A DNA stretch of 64,000 nucleotides from Gluconacetobacter diazotrophicus PA1 5 (GCF_000021325.1 NC_011365.1:1460501-1524500); one strand, 5' to 3'. Shown: positions 1-10,686, numbered from the stretch's first letter. Notes: generated by a model from the letters alone, not told the origin. A program made the numbers and translations.

Positions 1-558
1 GGCATGGCGGAATGCGTCCTGCGCGTGCGGGGGATCGAACAGGTACCCTTCCAGATACGTCACGCAGGCGCTGGCGACGACCTCCTCCACGACGTCCTGG
101 GGCCCGAACGAGACGCAGGCCCCCAGATAGGTATTCATGGTCCGCTGGCCGTCCGGCGTGACCAGTACCAGGCAGCGCGCCGTCGGCTGTTCCTGCGCGA
201 TGCGGCCGGTCAGGAACGAGGACGGAAAGAAGATGCCGGAATCCTGCAGGTCGGCCGCGAAGGTCCGGCCCGGGGCGTCGTCCGCGACCTTGCCCAGATA
301 GGCGACCCGCGCGCCCATGTTGGATGCCACGACGCAGGTGTTGGCAGCCGACCCGCCGCCCATTTCGCGTTCGCGATGGATCTTGTTGTACAGGGCTTCG
401 GCACGCTCGGCGTCGATCAGCATCATGCTGCCGGAAATCATGTCATGCTCGGTCAGGAAGGCCGGATCGACCGGTGCCAGGACGTCGATGATCGCGTTGC
501 CGATCCCCAGCAGGTCGAAGCGACAATCCTTTGCGGCGTCGCCGTTCGTCACAGACAT
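1..558 (-). CDS. Adenosine kinase / PfkB-family sugar kinase (3' part cut by window edge)
   Basis: The gene reads leftwards from an ATG at 558, preceded by GGGAGGAA, and is still open at base 1, so only the first 186 residues are present. Residues 15-30 carry the LLGIGNAIIDVLAPVD signature of the adenosine kinase branch of the PfkB family. It is followed by the GGGSAANT substrate-binding glycines and the G-(K)-V-DD-GR motif. The family phosphorylates adenosine or a sugar with ATP in the cytoplasm. The catalytic GAGD motif lies in the missing C-terminal part. Adenosine kinase is the best match; ribokinase or fructokinase activity cannot be excluded. Confidence 0.85.
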   Translation of the reverse strand, partial: MSVTNGDAAKDCRFDLLGIGNAIIDVLAPVDPAFLTEHDMISGSMMLIDAERAEALYNKIHREREMGGGSAANTCVVASNMGARVAYLGKVADDAPGRTFAADLQDSGIFFPSSFLTGRIAQEQPTARCLVLVTPDGQRTMNTYLGACVSFGPQDVVEEVVASACVTYLEGYLFDPPHAQDAFRHA

Positions 559-816
559 TCCATTCCTCCCGCGCGGACCGGATTTTCCGACGCCGTGCCA
601 TTAAATAACCAAGATCATCAATCAAACGCGCCCTTTCGCTAACATCGGAGCGGCACGGTCGCAATGGCACACATTTCTTGTCCGTAAGCTTGACGCTTCA
701 GGCTTGTTCGGGCCCAATCAGGGCGTGTAATCGTTGCCCACACCGTTTTTCGAAAAAATCCTCCGACCGGCCGGGCCCCCGCCCGGCCCCACCCACGACA
801 CTCAGCGGGGTATCTT

Positions 817-1476
817 TTGTTCAAACGACGCAAACCAGAAGACGAAGCAGCCCCCCCGGGCCGTCCCGCCAGTCCGCAGACGAGCTTCCCGCCGCCGCCT
901 GCCGGTGTTTCGTCCCCCCGTTCCGCCGCCGCATCCGGTCCCGGCGCACCGTCCGCCCCTGCCGTTCCGCCCAAGGAGAATGCCCCCATGGCCCGTGCCC
1001 CGTTCCCGCCCGCTCCGCCGCCCGGCCCCGGCGCCGTTCCGCCGCCGCGCACCGGCATGGCCGCGTCGCCGCGCAAGGACAGTGCCGAACGCCGGACGCT
1101 GGTCGTGGGGCACGGGATCAGCGTGCAGGGTACCATCCAGGATGCCGAGCGCCTGGTTGTGGAGGGCACGGTCGAATCCACGATGATCCACGCCCATGAA
1201 CTGCAGGTCGCCCATGGCGGCATGTTCCGTGGCGAGGTCGAGGTCGAGGACGCGGATCTGGCCGGCACCATCGACGGCACCCTGACCGTGCGCGGCAGCC
1301 TGACCATCCGGTCCACCGGCCGCCTGCTGGGCAAGGCGAAATGCCGCCGGCTGCAGGTCGAGGATGGCGGGCAGGTCACCGGCCAGCTTGAGATGATCAC
1401 CACGCCGGCGTCGGCCGCCGCCGAGGTCCCGGCCCCGGAAACCCCGGTCGCGCCCGAAGTGCCCGAACCGATCTGA
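817..1476 (+). CDS. Bactofilin (polymer-forming cytoskeletal protein)
   Basis: A 219-residue protein from a TTG start; GCGGGG lies just upstream and the N-terminal MFKRRKPE fits a bactofilin start. Residues 1-90 are a disordered, proline- and alanine-rich tail. Residues about 93-190 are the bactofilin (DUF583) beta-helix, with repeated short turns such as VVEGTVES, HGGMFRGEVEVED and IDGTLTVRGSL. A second proline/glutamate-rich tail ends the protein. Bactofilins polymerise without nucleotide and scaffold cell-wall or morphogenesis proteins at the membrane. The long Pro-rich N-terminus is unusual in length and could be a docking or membrane-association region. It is convergent with gcrA, with a shared terminator between them. 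Confidence 0.9.
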   Translation: MFKRRKPEDEAAPPGRPASPQTSFPPPPAGVSSPRSAAASGPGAPSAPAVPPKENAPMARAPFPPAPPPGPGAVPPPRTGMAASPRKDSAERRTLVVGHGISVQGTIQDAERLVVEGTVESTMIHAHELQVAHGGMFRGEVEVEDADLAGTIDGTLTVRGSLTIRSTGRLLGKAKCRRLQVEDGGQVTGQLEMITTPASAAAEVPAPETPVAPEVPEPI

Positions 1477-1497
1477 CGGACGATCTCATTCGCCAGA

Positions 1498-1523
1498 CTG
1501 CTGCGACGCGGACGTCGCAGCAG
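1498..1523. repeat. Perfect 11-bp hairpin downstream of bactofilin
   Basis: CTGCTGCGACG and its exact complement flank a CGGA tetraloop. It starts 21 bases after the bactofilin stop and has no T-run. It probably stabilises the mRNA end or adds to the terminator at 1545-1586. Confidence 0.6.
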
Positions 1524-1544
1524 TAACGACGGTATTTCCAAAAT

Positions 1545-1586
1545 AAAAAAACCGTTGTGGACCCTGCGATCCACAACGGTTTTTTT
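1545..1586. terminator. Bidirectional intrinsic terminator between bactofilin and gcrA
   Basis: A 17-bp perfect stem (1545-1561 with 1570-1586) has an A7 tract on its left arm and a T7 tract on its right arm, around an 8-nt loop. The U-tract forms on either strand, so it can end both the rightward bactofilin transcript and the leftward gcrA transcript. Confidence 0.93.
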
Positions 1587-1611
1587 GATCCTGTTCCAGC
1601 GTGCGAAGCCG

Positions 1612-2310
1612 TCAGGCGACGTTGTCCCGCCGGTCGCGCAGCTTGACATAGGCAAGCTGCGCGTGTTCGGCGCAGTACGGCTTGCCGGGTACCGGCGTGC
1701 CGCCGCAGAAGTGAAAGCCCGGCGTACCCGGGTCGCCCAGCGGCCAGCAGCAGGTCAGGCCGCTGCGGCGCGGGGCCGGAGCCGTAACGGCACGCAGCGG
1801 GGCACGCGGTTCCGGCCGGGTGGCCGCGCGGGCTTCCACCGTGCTTTCGGCCTTGCTTTCGGTCGCCGGCGCCGGCGCCGGAGAAACCGGCTGCGGAGAG
1901 GACGGAGCCACGGCAGCCGGGGGCGCGGAACCCTGCGGCGCGGGACGGATTTCGGCGACGACGGCCGGCGCCACGGTCGCCGGACGGGGCTCCGCCGCTG
2001 CGACGGGCGTCACGCTGTCCGACGCCATGGCCGGAGAGGCGACGGGGGTCGGAGCGGCAGGGGATGACGCGACAACGGGCGCCACTGCGGGCACTGGTGT
2101 CGGGGTCGTCGCCTTCTGTTCCATCGCCCGGGCGGGTGCCGGGGGCCTGCGGATCGGGGACGGACGCGACTGAAGGCCAAGACGATGCGCCTTGCCCACG
2201 ACCGCGTTTTTCGTCACCGCAAGCTGACGCCCGATCTCGGCCGTCGACAGCCCCTGCTGCCAAAGCTCGCGAAGACGCGCGATCGTCTCCTCGGTCCATT
2301 CCATTGCCAT
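1612..2310 (-). CDS. gcrA: GcrA cell cycle regulator
   Basis: A 232-residue protein. The N-terminal 45 residues are the GcrA helix-turn-helix domain (MEWTEETIARLRELWQQGLS, then AVVGKAHRLGL). The C-terminus has the conserved Trp/Cys region CCWPLGDPGTPGFHFCGG followed by KPYCAEHAQLAYV. The roughly 110-residue linker between them is low-complexity Ala/Pro. In Caulobacter, GcrA binds sigma-70 holoenzyme and activates promoters holding CcrM-methylated GANTC sites. The start may be the first ATG or the second one two codons in. The upstream region holds a GANTC site and a DnaA-box-like sequence (2352-2397). Confidence 0.95.
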   Translation of the reverse strand: MAMEWTEETIARLRELWQQGLSTAEIGRQLAVTKNAVVGKAHRLGLQSRPSPIRRPPAPARAMEQKATTPTPVPAVAPVVASSPAAPTPVASPAMASDSVTPVAAAEPRPATVAPAVVAEIRPAPQGSAPPAAVAPSSPQPVSPAPAPATESKAESTVEARAATRPEPRAPLRAVTAPAPRRSGLTCCWPLGDPGTPGFHFCGGTPVPGKPYCAEHAQLAYVKLRDRRDNVA

Positions 2311-2351
2311 GCCCCATCTCTCCTTACGAAGAATAGGCGGAAATTAAGCCT

Positions 2352-2397
2352 ATCTTGTGGTCGACTCAACCATTCCACCACAAAATCTTGTGGACAA
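2352..2397 (-). promoter_or_regulatory. gcrA upstream region: GANTC site, DnaA-like box and repeated ATCTTGTGG
   Basis: A GACTC (GANTC, CcrM target) lies at 2363-2367. The nonamer ATCTTGTGG occurs at 2352-2360 and again at 2385-2393, exactly 33 bp apart. The second copy is part of TTGTCCACA read on the minus strand (2389-2397), one mismatch from the DnaA box TTATCCACA. It is also part of a CCACAA-AATC-TTGTGG inverted repeat (2378-2393). In Caulobacter, gcrA is activated by DnaA and its promoter carries a methylation site, so the arrangement fits. Binding itself is inferred. Confidence 0.55.
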
Positions 2398-2446
2398 GGC
2401 TGGGCATAACCTGTTCGCAACCCCTGTAAAACAGGTGCGCGACCTG

Positions 2447-3628
2447 TCAGGCGGGAATGCGCTTGACGCGGGTGCCATCGACCCCCAGCAGCATCCGGCC
2501 GTCCTTCAGGGCCAGGGCTTCGTCACCGAACACCGTGCGGCGCCATCCCTGCAGCAGCGGCAGGTCGGGCTCGGGCTCCAGCGCCAGGCGGTCCAGGTCC
2601 TCGGACGAGGCGACCAGCCGCGGCGCCACGTCATGTTCCTCGCAGCAGGCAGCCAGCAGGACCTTCAGCAGGGCGACCAGCGCCGGCGACGGGCGGGGCC
2701 CCTCCTTGCCCTTCTGCTGGCGCGGCAGGGCGCCGTCGGGCAGCGCCCGGGCGGCCGCCACGGCTTCGAGGATGCCGGTGCCGCTCTTGCCTTCGGCGAA
2801 GCCGCGCGACACGCCGCGAATGCGGGCCAGGGCATCGACATCCGCCGGGGCGGTGGCCGCGATTTCCAGCAGGCTTTCATCCTTCAGCAGCCGCTGGCGC
2901 GGAACGTTCACCCGCTGGGCCTCGCGCTCGCGCCACGCGGTAATGGCCCGCAGCACGCCCAACATGCGCCGGTTCGAGGTCCGGGGCCGCATCCGCTCCC
3001 ACAGGGTTTCGGGATCGGGGCGGAAGGTCGCGGGATCGGACAGGACGGCCAGGTCGGACGCCACCCAGTCCAGCCGGCCCTCGCGCTCCAGCCGTTCGAG
3101 CAGCAATTGATAGACCGTCCGCAGATGCGTGACGTCGGCGGCGGCGTAGGCGATCTGCGCCTCGGACAGGGGGCGCGCCGACCAGTCGGAAAACCGGTGC
3201 GCCTTGTCGATATGCGCGCCGGTCAGCGAGGCGACCAGATTGTCGTACCCCACCTGGTCGCCGAACCCCGCGACCATCGCCGCGACCTGGGTATCGAACA
3301 GGGCGGCCGGCAAATGACCAAAGAGGTACAGGAAGATTTCCAAATCCTGCCGCGCCGCGTGGAAGACCTTGACGACCTCCGGGTCGTCCAGCAGGACCCC
3401 CAGCGGGGCCAGGTCGATGCCCGGGGCCAGCGTGTCCACCACCACGACCTCGTCCTGGCCGGCCAGTTGTACCAGGCACAGTTCGGGCCAGTAGGTCCGT
3501 TCGCGGACAAATTCGGTATCGATCGAAACGAACGGCTCGCGCCGCAGGCGTTCGACGACCCCCGTCAGGTCTTCAGTGGTGGTAATCAGGACCGGATCGG
3601 GAAAACCCGCTTTGGATGTGCGCGCCAT
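2447..3628 (-). CDS. rnd: Ribonuclease D
   Basis: A 393-residue 3'-5' exoribonuclease of the DEDDy class, which trims tRNA and other structured RNA 3' ends. The three Exo motifs are visible: VSIDTEF (Asp37, Glu39), VFHAARQDLEIF near residue 90, and YAAADVTHL near 165. A C-terminal HRDC domain follows from about residue 215. Length is normal for the family. It lies upstream of gcrA on the same strand with a 136-base gap that holds the gcrA promoter, so the two are probably separate transcription units. The ATG at 3628 gives the family-typical N-terminus. Confidence 0.95.
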   Translation of the reverse strand: MARTSKAGFPDPVLITTTEDLTGVVERLRREPFVSIDTEFVRERTYWPELCLVQLAGQDEVVVVDTLAPGIDLAPLGVLLDDPEVVKVFHAARQDLEIFLYLFGHLPAALFDTQVAAMVAGFGDQVGYDNLVASLTGAHIDKAHRFSDWSARPLSEAQIAYAAADVTHLRTVYQLLLERLEREGRLDWVASDLAVLSDPATFRPDPETLWERMRPRTSNRRMLGVLRAITAWREREAQRVNVPRQRLLKDESLLEIAATAPADVDALARIRGVSRGFAEGKSGTGILEAVAAARALPDGALPRQQKGKEGPRPSPALVALLKVLLAACCEEHDVAPRLVASSEDLDRLALEPEPDLPLLQGWRRTVFGDEALALKDGRMLLGVDGTRVKRIPA

Positions 3629-3734
3629 TCCGTCCTGTTATCATGGGCCACGGTCGGTGCGAAGACCCGGCGCTTGACGGCGGCGGTCCCGCTCTGACAT
3701 CACCCCCCTACCCCCAAGCGCAAGGATACGAGAC

Positions 3735-4214
3735 GTGAGCGCACCCACCCGCCCGGACGATGGCAGCCAGACCCTGACCCAGCTGGGCCAGGCCACGATC
3801 CAACCCGCCCGCCCGGAAGACGCGACGCTGGAGCGCGTGCCCGCGCCGCATCCCGGACGTCGCTACGTGGTCCGGTTCACCGCCCCGGAATTCACCTCGC
3901 TGTGTCCGGTGACGGGGCAGCCGGATTTCGCGCATCTGGTCATCGACTACATCCCCGACCAGTGGATCGTCGAGAGCAAGTCGCTGAAGCTGTTCCTGAC
4001 CAGCTTCCGCAACCATGGCGCCTTCCACGAAGCGTGCTCGATCCAGATCGCGACCACGCTGGTCGATCTGCTGTCACCGGTCTGGCTGCGGATCGGGGCG
4101 TACTGGTACCCGCGCGGCGGCATGCCGATCGACGTGTTCTGGCAGACCGGGCCGGCACCCGAGGGCGTGTGGATTCCGGCGCAGGACGTGCCGGGATATC
4201 GCGGGCGGGGCTGA
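3735..4214 (+). CDS. queF: NADPH-dependent 7-cyano-7-deazaguanine reductase QueF
   Basis: A 159-residue unimodular (type I) QueF that reduces preQ0 to preQ1 in queuosine synthesis for tRNA. The catalytic Cys57 sits in [14 protein letters not shown] together with Asp64. The QueF motif ESKSLK is at residues 80-85, followed by [13 protein letters not shown]. The start is GTG at 3735, 6 bases after CAAGGATA. It diverges from rnd. No other queuosine gene lies in the window. The 3' end is convergent with the atp operon, and the hairpin at 4254-4273 separates them. Confidence 0.95.
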   Translation: MSAPTRPDDGSQTLTQLGQATIQPARPEDATLERVPAPHPGRRYVVRFTAPEFTSLCPVTGQPDFAHLVIDYIPDQWIVESKSLKLFLTSFRNHGAFHEACSIQIATTLVDLLSPVWLRIGAYWYPRGGMPIDVFWQTGPAPEGVWIPAQDVPGYRGRG

Positions 4215-4253
4215 AGGATTTTTGAAGCGGCCTCTACGAACCCCAAACGAAAA

Positions 4254-4273
4254 CAGCACCCCGAAGGGTGCTG
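4254..4273 (-). terminator. Intrinsic terminator of the atpHAGDC operon
   Basis: An 8-bp stem CAGCACCC/GGGTGCTG with a 4-base loop. Read on the minus strand it is followed by TTTTCGTTT, so it acts on transcripts leaving atpC. On the plus strand there is no U-tract, although it may still protect the queF mRNA end. Confidence 0.8.
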
Positions 4274-4300
4274 CCATCGTCTTGCGTCAAACGGGGGCGG

Positions 4301-4723
4301 TTACGCGCCCTGGACCGCTGGGCCGCCCGCCGCTTCGATTTCCGCGCGGGCCGACTGCATCTTGGCCATCAGCAGGTCCAGCACCGGCACGTTCATCTTG
4401 TCGGCCTTGTCGTACGAGGCTTCCAGTTCCGCCAGACGGGCCTGGGCCGCCTCGACCGACAGGTCGGACAGCGCGGTCGCCTGGTCGGCCAGGATGGTGC
4501 AGCTTGTCTCCGTCATGTCGGCGAAGCCGCCGGCCACGAAGAACCGGTCCGTCACCGCCCCGTCCTGATGCAGTTCGACGACACCACCGCGCAGCAGCAG
4601 CATCATCGGCGCATGGTCGGGCATGGCGGCGATATCGCCCTCCAGGCCCGGGATCAGCGCCATGTCGACCGCGCGCGAGAAGAGGACCTTCTCGGGGCTG
4701 ACGATCTCGACCTTAATCGGCAT
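4301..4723 (-). CDS. atpC: F1 ATP synthase epsilon subunit
   Basis: A 140-residue epsilon subunit, part of the rotor stalk that couples the F0 ring to the catalytic head and restrains ATP hydrolysis. The N-terminal beta-sandwich is clear (KVEIVSPEKVLFSRAVDMAL, then GDIAAMPDHAPMM). A shorter helical C-terminal part follows. The ATG at 4723 is chosen because AAGGAAG lies 7 bases upstream; a TTG just before it has no spacing left. It is the last gene of atpHAGDC, 31 bases after atpD. Confidence 0.96.
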   Translation of the reverse strand: MPIKVEIVSPEKVLFSRAVDMALIPGLEGDIAAMPDHAPMMLLLRGGVVELHQDGAVTDRFFVAGGFADMTETSCTILADQATALSDLSVEAAQARLAELEASYDKADKMNVPVLDLLMAKMQSARAEIEAAGGPAVQGA

Positions 4724-4754
4724 CAACTGACTTCCTTGCGCGGGATCGGGCCGG

Positions 4755-6239
<1,485 letters not shown>

Positions 6240-6271
6240 TCAGCTCCTGCGACGAGGGGACCGGATCAAAT

Positions 6272-7153
6272 TCAGACGGCCTGGGCGCCCGAAATGATCT
6301 CGATCAGTTCGTTGGTGATGTTGGTCTGGCGGGTACGGTTGTAGGTCAGGGTCAGCCGGTCGATGGCCTTGCCCGCGTTGCGCGTCGCGTTGTCCATGGC
6401 CGTCATGCGCGCGCCCTGTTCGCCCGCGGCGCTTTCCAGCATGGTCGCGTAAAGCTGGACCTGCAGATTGCGCGGCAACAGGCTGGACAGCAACTGCTCC
6501 TCGCCCGGTTCGAATTCGTAGCTGGCACGCTCGCCCGAGGCAACCGTGTCGTTCGCCGGCACGGCCAGCGGAATCAGCTGCATCTCGGTCGGCGTCTGCG
6601 ACATGACGTTGTTGAAGCGGTTATAGACCACCGTGCAGACGTCGAATTCGCCCTTTTCCAGCATAGCGGTCAGCCGTTCGCCCAGTTCGGCCGCCGCCGA
6701 GAACGGAACCTCCTTGCCGCCCGACCCGTGGACATGATCCACGATCAGGTCGGAGAATTCCCGCATCAGGAATTCGTACCCCTTGCGGCCGGTGGGCAGC
6801 AGGCGAATCGTCTTGCCCTCGGCCTGCAGGCGGCGGATCAGGTCGCGCGTCGTGCGGTTGATGTTGGCGTTGAATGCGCCGGCCAGTCCACGGTCGCTGG
6901 TCATTGGGATCAGGAGATGGACCTTGTCCTTCCCCGTCCCGGCCAGAAGCTGCGGCAGGCCGGCTTCATTGCGGACGCTGGCGCCCAGTTCCGCGAGCAT
7001 CCTGCGCATCGCCGCCGCATAGGGGCGTGCGGCCTCTGCCCGGCCCTGGGCCCGGCGCAGCTTGGCCGCCGCCACCATCTTCATGGCGCTGGTGATCTTC
7101 CTCGTCGATTTGACGCTGCCGATCCGCGCGCGAAGGTCCTTGAGGGATGCCAT
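6272..7153 (-). CDS. atpG: F1 ATP synthase gamma subunit
   Basis: A 293-residue central shaft subunit. The N-terminal coiled-coil helix begins MASLKDLRARIGSVKSTRKI, with the conserved KMVAAAKLRRAQ. The C-terminal helix holds DNATRNAGKAIDRLTLTYNR and RQTNITNELIEIISGA. Rotation of gamma inside alpha3beta3 drives the catalytic cycle. It lies 16 bases downstream of atpA and is normal in length. Confidence 0.98.
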   Translation of the reverse strand: MASLKDLRARIGSVKSTRKITSAMKMVAAAKLRRAQGRAEAARPYAAAMRRMLAELGASVRNEAGLPQLLAGTGKDKVHLLIPMTSDRGLAGAFNANINRTTRDLIRRLQAEGKTIRLLPTGRKGYEFLMREFSDLIVDHVHGSGGKEVPFSAAAELGERLTAMLEKGEFDVCTVVYNRFNNVMSQTPTEMQLIPLAVPANDTVASGERASYEFEPGEEQLLSSLLPRNLQVQLYATMLESAAGEQGARMTAMDNATRNAGKAIDRLTLTYNRTRQTNITNELIEIISGAQAV

Positions 7154-7169
7154 GGGTGCCTGTCCGCCT

Positions 7170-8708
7170 TCAGCCCGCGAACTGACGGCCGAAGCTCGTC
7201 AGGAAGTCGGTCAGGCGCGTGTCATTATCCTTGGTGATCTGCCGCTCAGTGCGGATCGATTCCAGGATTTCCTTGCCGCCGGTGTGCAGTTCGGCCAGCA
7301 GCTGGCGCTCGTAGCTGCTCACCTTGTCCACCGGCACCGCGTCAATGAAGCCGCGAGTGCCCGCGAACAGGACGCACACCTGCTCCTCGACCGCGAGGGG
7401 CGAGGTTTCGGGCTGCTTCAGCAGTTCGACCAGCCGCGCGCCGCGCGCAAGCTGCTTCTGCGTGGCGGGATCGAGGTCGGACGCGAACTGCGAGAACGCC
7501 GCCATTTCGCGGTACTGCGCCAGTTCCAGCTTGATCTTGCCGGCGACCTGCTTCATCGCCTTGATCTGCGCGGCCGAGCCGACGCGCGACACCGAACCGC
7601 CGACATTCACCGCCGGGCGGATGCCGCGATAGAACAGGTCGGTTTCCAGGAACACCTGGCCGTCGGTGATCGAGATCACGTTGGTCGGGATATAGGCCGA
7701 AACGTCGCCGGCCTGGGTTTCGATGACCGGCAGCGCCGTCAGCGAACCCGCGCCGTATTCATCCGACATCTTCGCCGCGCGTTCCAGCAGGCGGGAATGC
7801 AGGTAAAACACATCGCCCGGATAGGCCTCGCGGCCCGGCGGGCGGCGCAGCAGCAGCGACATCTGGCGATAGGCCACGGCCTGCTTGGACAGGTCGTCAT
7901 ACACGATCAGGGCATGCATGCCGTTGTCGCGGAAATATTCGCCCATGGCGCAGGCGGCGTACGGGGCCAGGTACTGCATCGGCGCCGGGTCGGACGCGGT
8001 GGCGGCGACGACGATGGAATATTCCATCGCGCCGGTTTCCTCCAGCGTGCGGACCAGCTGGGCCACCGTCGAGCGCTTCTGGCCGATGGCGACATAGATG
8101 CAGTACAGCGACTTCTTGTCGTCGCCCAGGGCGTTGACCGACTTCTGCGCGACGATGGTGTCGATCAGGATGGCCGTCTTGCCGGTCTGGCGGTCGCCGA
8201 TGATCAGTTCGCGCTGGCCGCGTCCGATGGGCACCAGGGCGTCGATCGCCTTGATTCCGGTCTGCATCGGCTCGCCGACCGACTGGCGCGGCATGATGCC
8301 GGGCGCCTTGACGTCGGCGCGCTTCATGACGACGTCGCCGACCAGCGGTCCCTTGCCGTCGATCGGGTTGCCCAGGCCGTCGACCACGCGGCCCAGCAGG
8401 GCCTTGCCGGTCGGGACCTCGACCACCGCGCCGGTGCGCGAGACGGTGTCGCCTTCGCGCATGTCGGCGTCATCGCCGAAGATCACGACGCCGACATTGT
8501 CGTTTTCCAGGTTCAGCGCCATGCCGCGCTGGCCCGATCCCGGGAATTCGACCATTTCGCCGGCCTGCACGTTCTGCAGGCCGTAGACGCGGGCGATGCC
8601 GTCGCCGACCGACAGGATCGTGCCCGTCTCGGCAATATCAACCGGCGTGTCGAACGTGGCGATCTGCTGCTTGAGGATATCCGAAATCTCGGCGGGGCGG
8701 ATTTCCAT
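7170..8708 (-). CDS. atpA: F1 ATP synthase alpha subunit
   Basis: A 512-residue non-catalytic nucleotide-binding subunit. It starts [16 protein letters not shown], and the P-loop GDRQTGKT lies at residues 171-178. [20 protein letters not shown] and ITDGQVFLE are also family hallmarks. The ATG at 8708 shares its A with the atpH stop (TGATG), which suggests translational coupling. An in-frame GTG just before it would overlap more and is less likely. Confidence 0.98.
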   Translation of the reverse strand: MEIRPAEISDILKQQIATFDTPVDIAETGTILSVGDGIARVYGLQNVQAGEMVEFPGSGQRGMALNLENDNVGVVIFGDDADMREGDTVSRTGAVVEVPTGKALLGRVVDGLGNPIDGKGPLVGDVVMKRADVKAPGIMPRQSVGEPMQTGIKAIDALVPIGRGQRELIIGDRQTGKTAILIDTIVAQKSVNALGDDKKSLYCIYVAIGQKRSTVAQLVRTLEETGAMEYSIVVAATASDPAPMQYLAPYAACAMGEYFRDNGMHALIVYDDLSKQAVAYRQMSLLLRRPPGREAYPGDVFYLHSRLLERAAKMSDEYGAGSLTALPVIETQAGDVSAYIPTNVISITDGQVFLETDLFYRGIRPAVNVGGSVSRVGSAAQIKAMKQVAGKIKLELAQYREMAAFSQFASDLDPATQKQLARGARLVELLKQPETSPLAVEEQVCVLFAGTRGFIDAVPVDKVSSYERQLLAELHTGGKEILESIRTERQITKDNDTRLTDFLTSFGRQFAG

Positions 8709-9304
8709 CACGCGGCTCCCTTCATGGCGTGGTGCAGGCGGGTCAGGCGGGACCGGAGGCTGGTGTCGTACAGGCGCGCGCCGACGCGCACGACCAGGCC
8801 GCCCAGCAGCGCCGCATCGACACGCTCCTGAATGTTGACCCTGGAATAGCCGGCCTCGGCGAGGCGGCTTTGAAGCTGGACGCGCTGCAAGTCCGTCAGG
8901 GGCTGGGCCGAGACAACTTCAGCCACCTCTTCCCCGCGCTTGGCGGCGGCGATCGCCCGCAGCGCGTCGAGGATGGCCGGCAGCTGGGACAGGCGGCGGT
9001 TGCGGGCGATGACGCCCACGAAATGGCGGATGGTTGCGCCGAACCCCTGGGCATCGAGCACCGCCAGCAGCGCGCGGGTGATGTCCTTGATGTCGAGGGT
9101 GCGGTCGCTCAGAAGGGCCCGGAAATCGGCGTTGCCGTCGATCAGGCCGCGCAGGGCCTCGGCCTGGGGCAGGACCTCGTTCAGCAGCCACCGGTCGGCG
9201 GCCAGTTCATAGAGTGCCGTTGCGTAACGACCCGGAAGGCCATTGGCGACGGAGGCGATCGATATTGTTGTCGTTCCACCCGAAACCACGGTCGGCCTTT
9301 CCAT
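8708..9304 (-). CDS. atpH: F1 ATP synthase delta subunit
   Basis: A 198-residue delta subunit (OSCP family), the peripheral-stalk cap that holds the F1 head against rotation. Recognisable parts are [13 protein letters not shown] near residue 25, [11 protein letters not shown] near 95, and the C-terminal [17 protein letters not shown]. It is the first gene of atpHAGDC. The F0 genes (a, b, c subunits) are not in this window, as usual for alphaproteobacteria, where F0 and F1 form separate operons. Confidence 0.96.
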   Translation of the reverse strand: MERPTVVSGGTTTISIASVANGLPGRYATALYELAADRWLLNEVLPQAEALRGLIDGNADFRALLSDRTLDIKDITRALLAVLDAQGFGATIRHFVGVIARNRRLSQLPAILDALRAIAAAKRGEEVAEVVSAQPLTDLQRVQLQSRLAEAGYSRVNIQERVDAALLGGLVVRVGARLYDTSLRSRLTRLHHAMKGAA

Positions 9305-9500
9305 CCCAAGATCCTGAACATTATGACGTGCGGCGGCCCCGGAATCGGTCCTGTCCGCCGTTTCATGTCCTGTCCATCGTTGGCGGGGCGTCTAGCATGC
9401 CGCCCCGCCCCACGCAACAAGCCTGATGGGACAATGACGCGGTCCCGCGCGCCTGGCAACGCCTTCCGCTCCGCCGTTGGCACCGCCATTGCAGCGGGCG

Positions 9501-9523
9501 CGCGGGCGCCTGTTCGGCCCGCG
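9501..9523. repeat. GC-rich hairpin downstream of the LacI-type regulator
   Basis: CGCGGGC (9501-9507) and GCCCGCG (9517-9523) enclose a 9-base loop, 5 bases beyond the regulator's stop. There is no U-tract on either strand. The rest of 9305-9500 must hold the atp operon promoter; I do not see a convincing -35/-10 pair. Confidence 0.4.
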
Positions 9524-9528
9524 GTCCT

Positions 9529-10686
9529 TCAGGCGGTGATGGACAGCGCGGACGGACGGAAGGCCGTCGTTTCGCGTTCGACCAGCGCCACGCCCAGATC
9601 GACGATGCGGGGCACCCCGGGGCGGCCGGCCAGCAGGTCCAGCACCATGCGCCCCGTCCGTTCGCCCATCGCGCGGAAATCGACCGCGACCGTGGTCAGG
9701 GCGGGCACCATCTGGCGGCCGACCTCGAACCCGCCGAACCCGATCAGCGATATATCCTGCGGAACGCGCACGCCCCTTCGGTGGCATTCCATCAGCGCGC
9801 CGACCCCCACCAGGTCGGACACCGCGAACACCGCCTGCACGTCCGGTTCCCGGTCCAGCAGATGCCCCATGGCCTGCGCGCCATGGGTAAAGGAAATCGG
9901 CGGATTGCCCATGCGCAGCACAAGCGCGTCGGACAGTCCGGCCTCACGCAGGGCCTCGGCGAAGCCCGCCAGCCGCTCGCCGCCGCGATGATCGCAGGAC
10001 AGGCCGTCACCCTCCGCCCCCAGGGCACCGATGCGCGTATGGCCCAGCGCGATCAGGTGGTGCGCGGCCATGCGCCCGGCCTCGCGGTTCGAATAGCCGA
10101 CCATGCGATGGACCGGCCGGCCGGCCAGGCCCGCCATCTGTACGATGGGAATGGTTTCCGACGCCAGCATGCCCCGTAACGCCGGCCCGCGCGGACCGGC
10201 CGGCAGGATCAGGGCCTCCGCCCGGCGGCCCAGCATGTCGCGCACGTGGCGCAGCATTGCGTTTTCGTCATAATCGGTATACCCAATCAGCAATTCGTAC
10301 CCGTCGCGGCGGATGATGTCCGTCAGCCCCCGCGCCGCATCGGCGAAATTGGTGTTGGTCAGGGTCGGCACCACCAGCCCGACGAAACCGCTGCGGCGGG
10401 TCGACAGGGCCTCGGCCGCCCGGTCGGGCACATAGCCCAGGTCGGCAATGGCGCGTTCGATGGCCCGCCGCGTGTCCTCGCGGACCAGGTCCGGCGTCCG
10501 CAAGGCGCGGGAGACCGTCATGCGCGACACCCCCGCCCGCGCCGAGACATCCATGATGGTGGGCCGGGCGGCACGCGGCCGTGCCTCGGATATCGCGTGT
10601 TCCGGCATCCCCTGCCCTGGCCCTTCCTGCCCCGGCACCTCCGGCCCAGCCGTCGGGCCTGTTCCTGTCGTCCGCCTGCCTGTCAT
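9529..10686 (-). CDS. LacI-family regulator, gluconate-operon repressor type (GntR-like)
   Basis: Up to 385 residues. The LacI helix-turn-helix lies at about residues 43-65 (TIMDVSARAGVSRMTVSRAL). A periplasmic-binding-protein-like effector domain follows, from FVGLVVPTL to the end. The subfamily is that of the gluconate utilisation repressor, and the divergent neighbour is gluconate 5-dehydrogenase, so gluconate or a ketogluconate is the likely effector. The first 40 residues are low-complexity Gly/Pro, and the real start may be the ATG at 10608. The 157-base divergent gap must hold the operator, but no clean palindrome of LacI type stood out. Confidence 0.85.
   Translation of the reverse strand: MTGRRTTGTGPTAGPEVPGQEGPGQGMPEHAISEARPRAARPTIMDVSARAGVSRMTVSRALRTPDLVREDTRRAIERAIADLGYVPDRAAEALSTRRSGFVGLVVPTLTNTNFADAARGLTDIIRRDGYELLIGYTDYDENAMLRHVRDMLGRRAEALILPAGPRGPALRGMLASETIPIVQMAGLAGRPVHRMVGYSNREAGRMAAHHLIALGHTRIGALGAEGDGLSCDHRGGERLAGFAEALREAGLSDALVLRMGNPPISFTHGAQAMGHLLDREPDVQAVFAVSDLVGVGALMECHRRGVRVPQDISLIGFGGFEVGRQMVPALTTVAVDFRAMGERTGRMVLDLLAGRPGVPRIVDLGVALVERETTAFRPSALSITA

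Noticed and set aside
2423-2435. Short CCTGT/ACAGG hairpin downstream of rnd as a terminator
   Set aside because: The stem is only 5 bp and no U-tract follows, so it is too weak to call.
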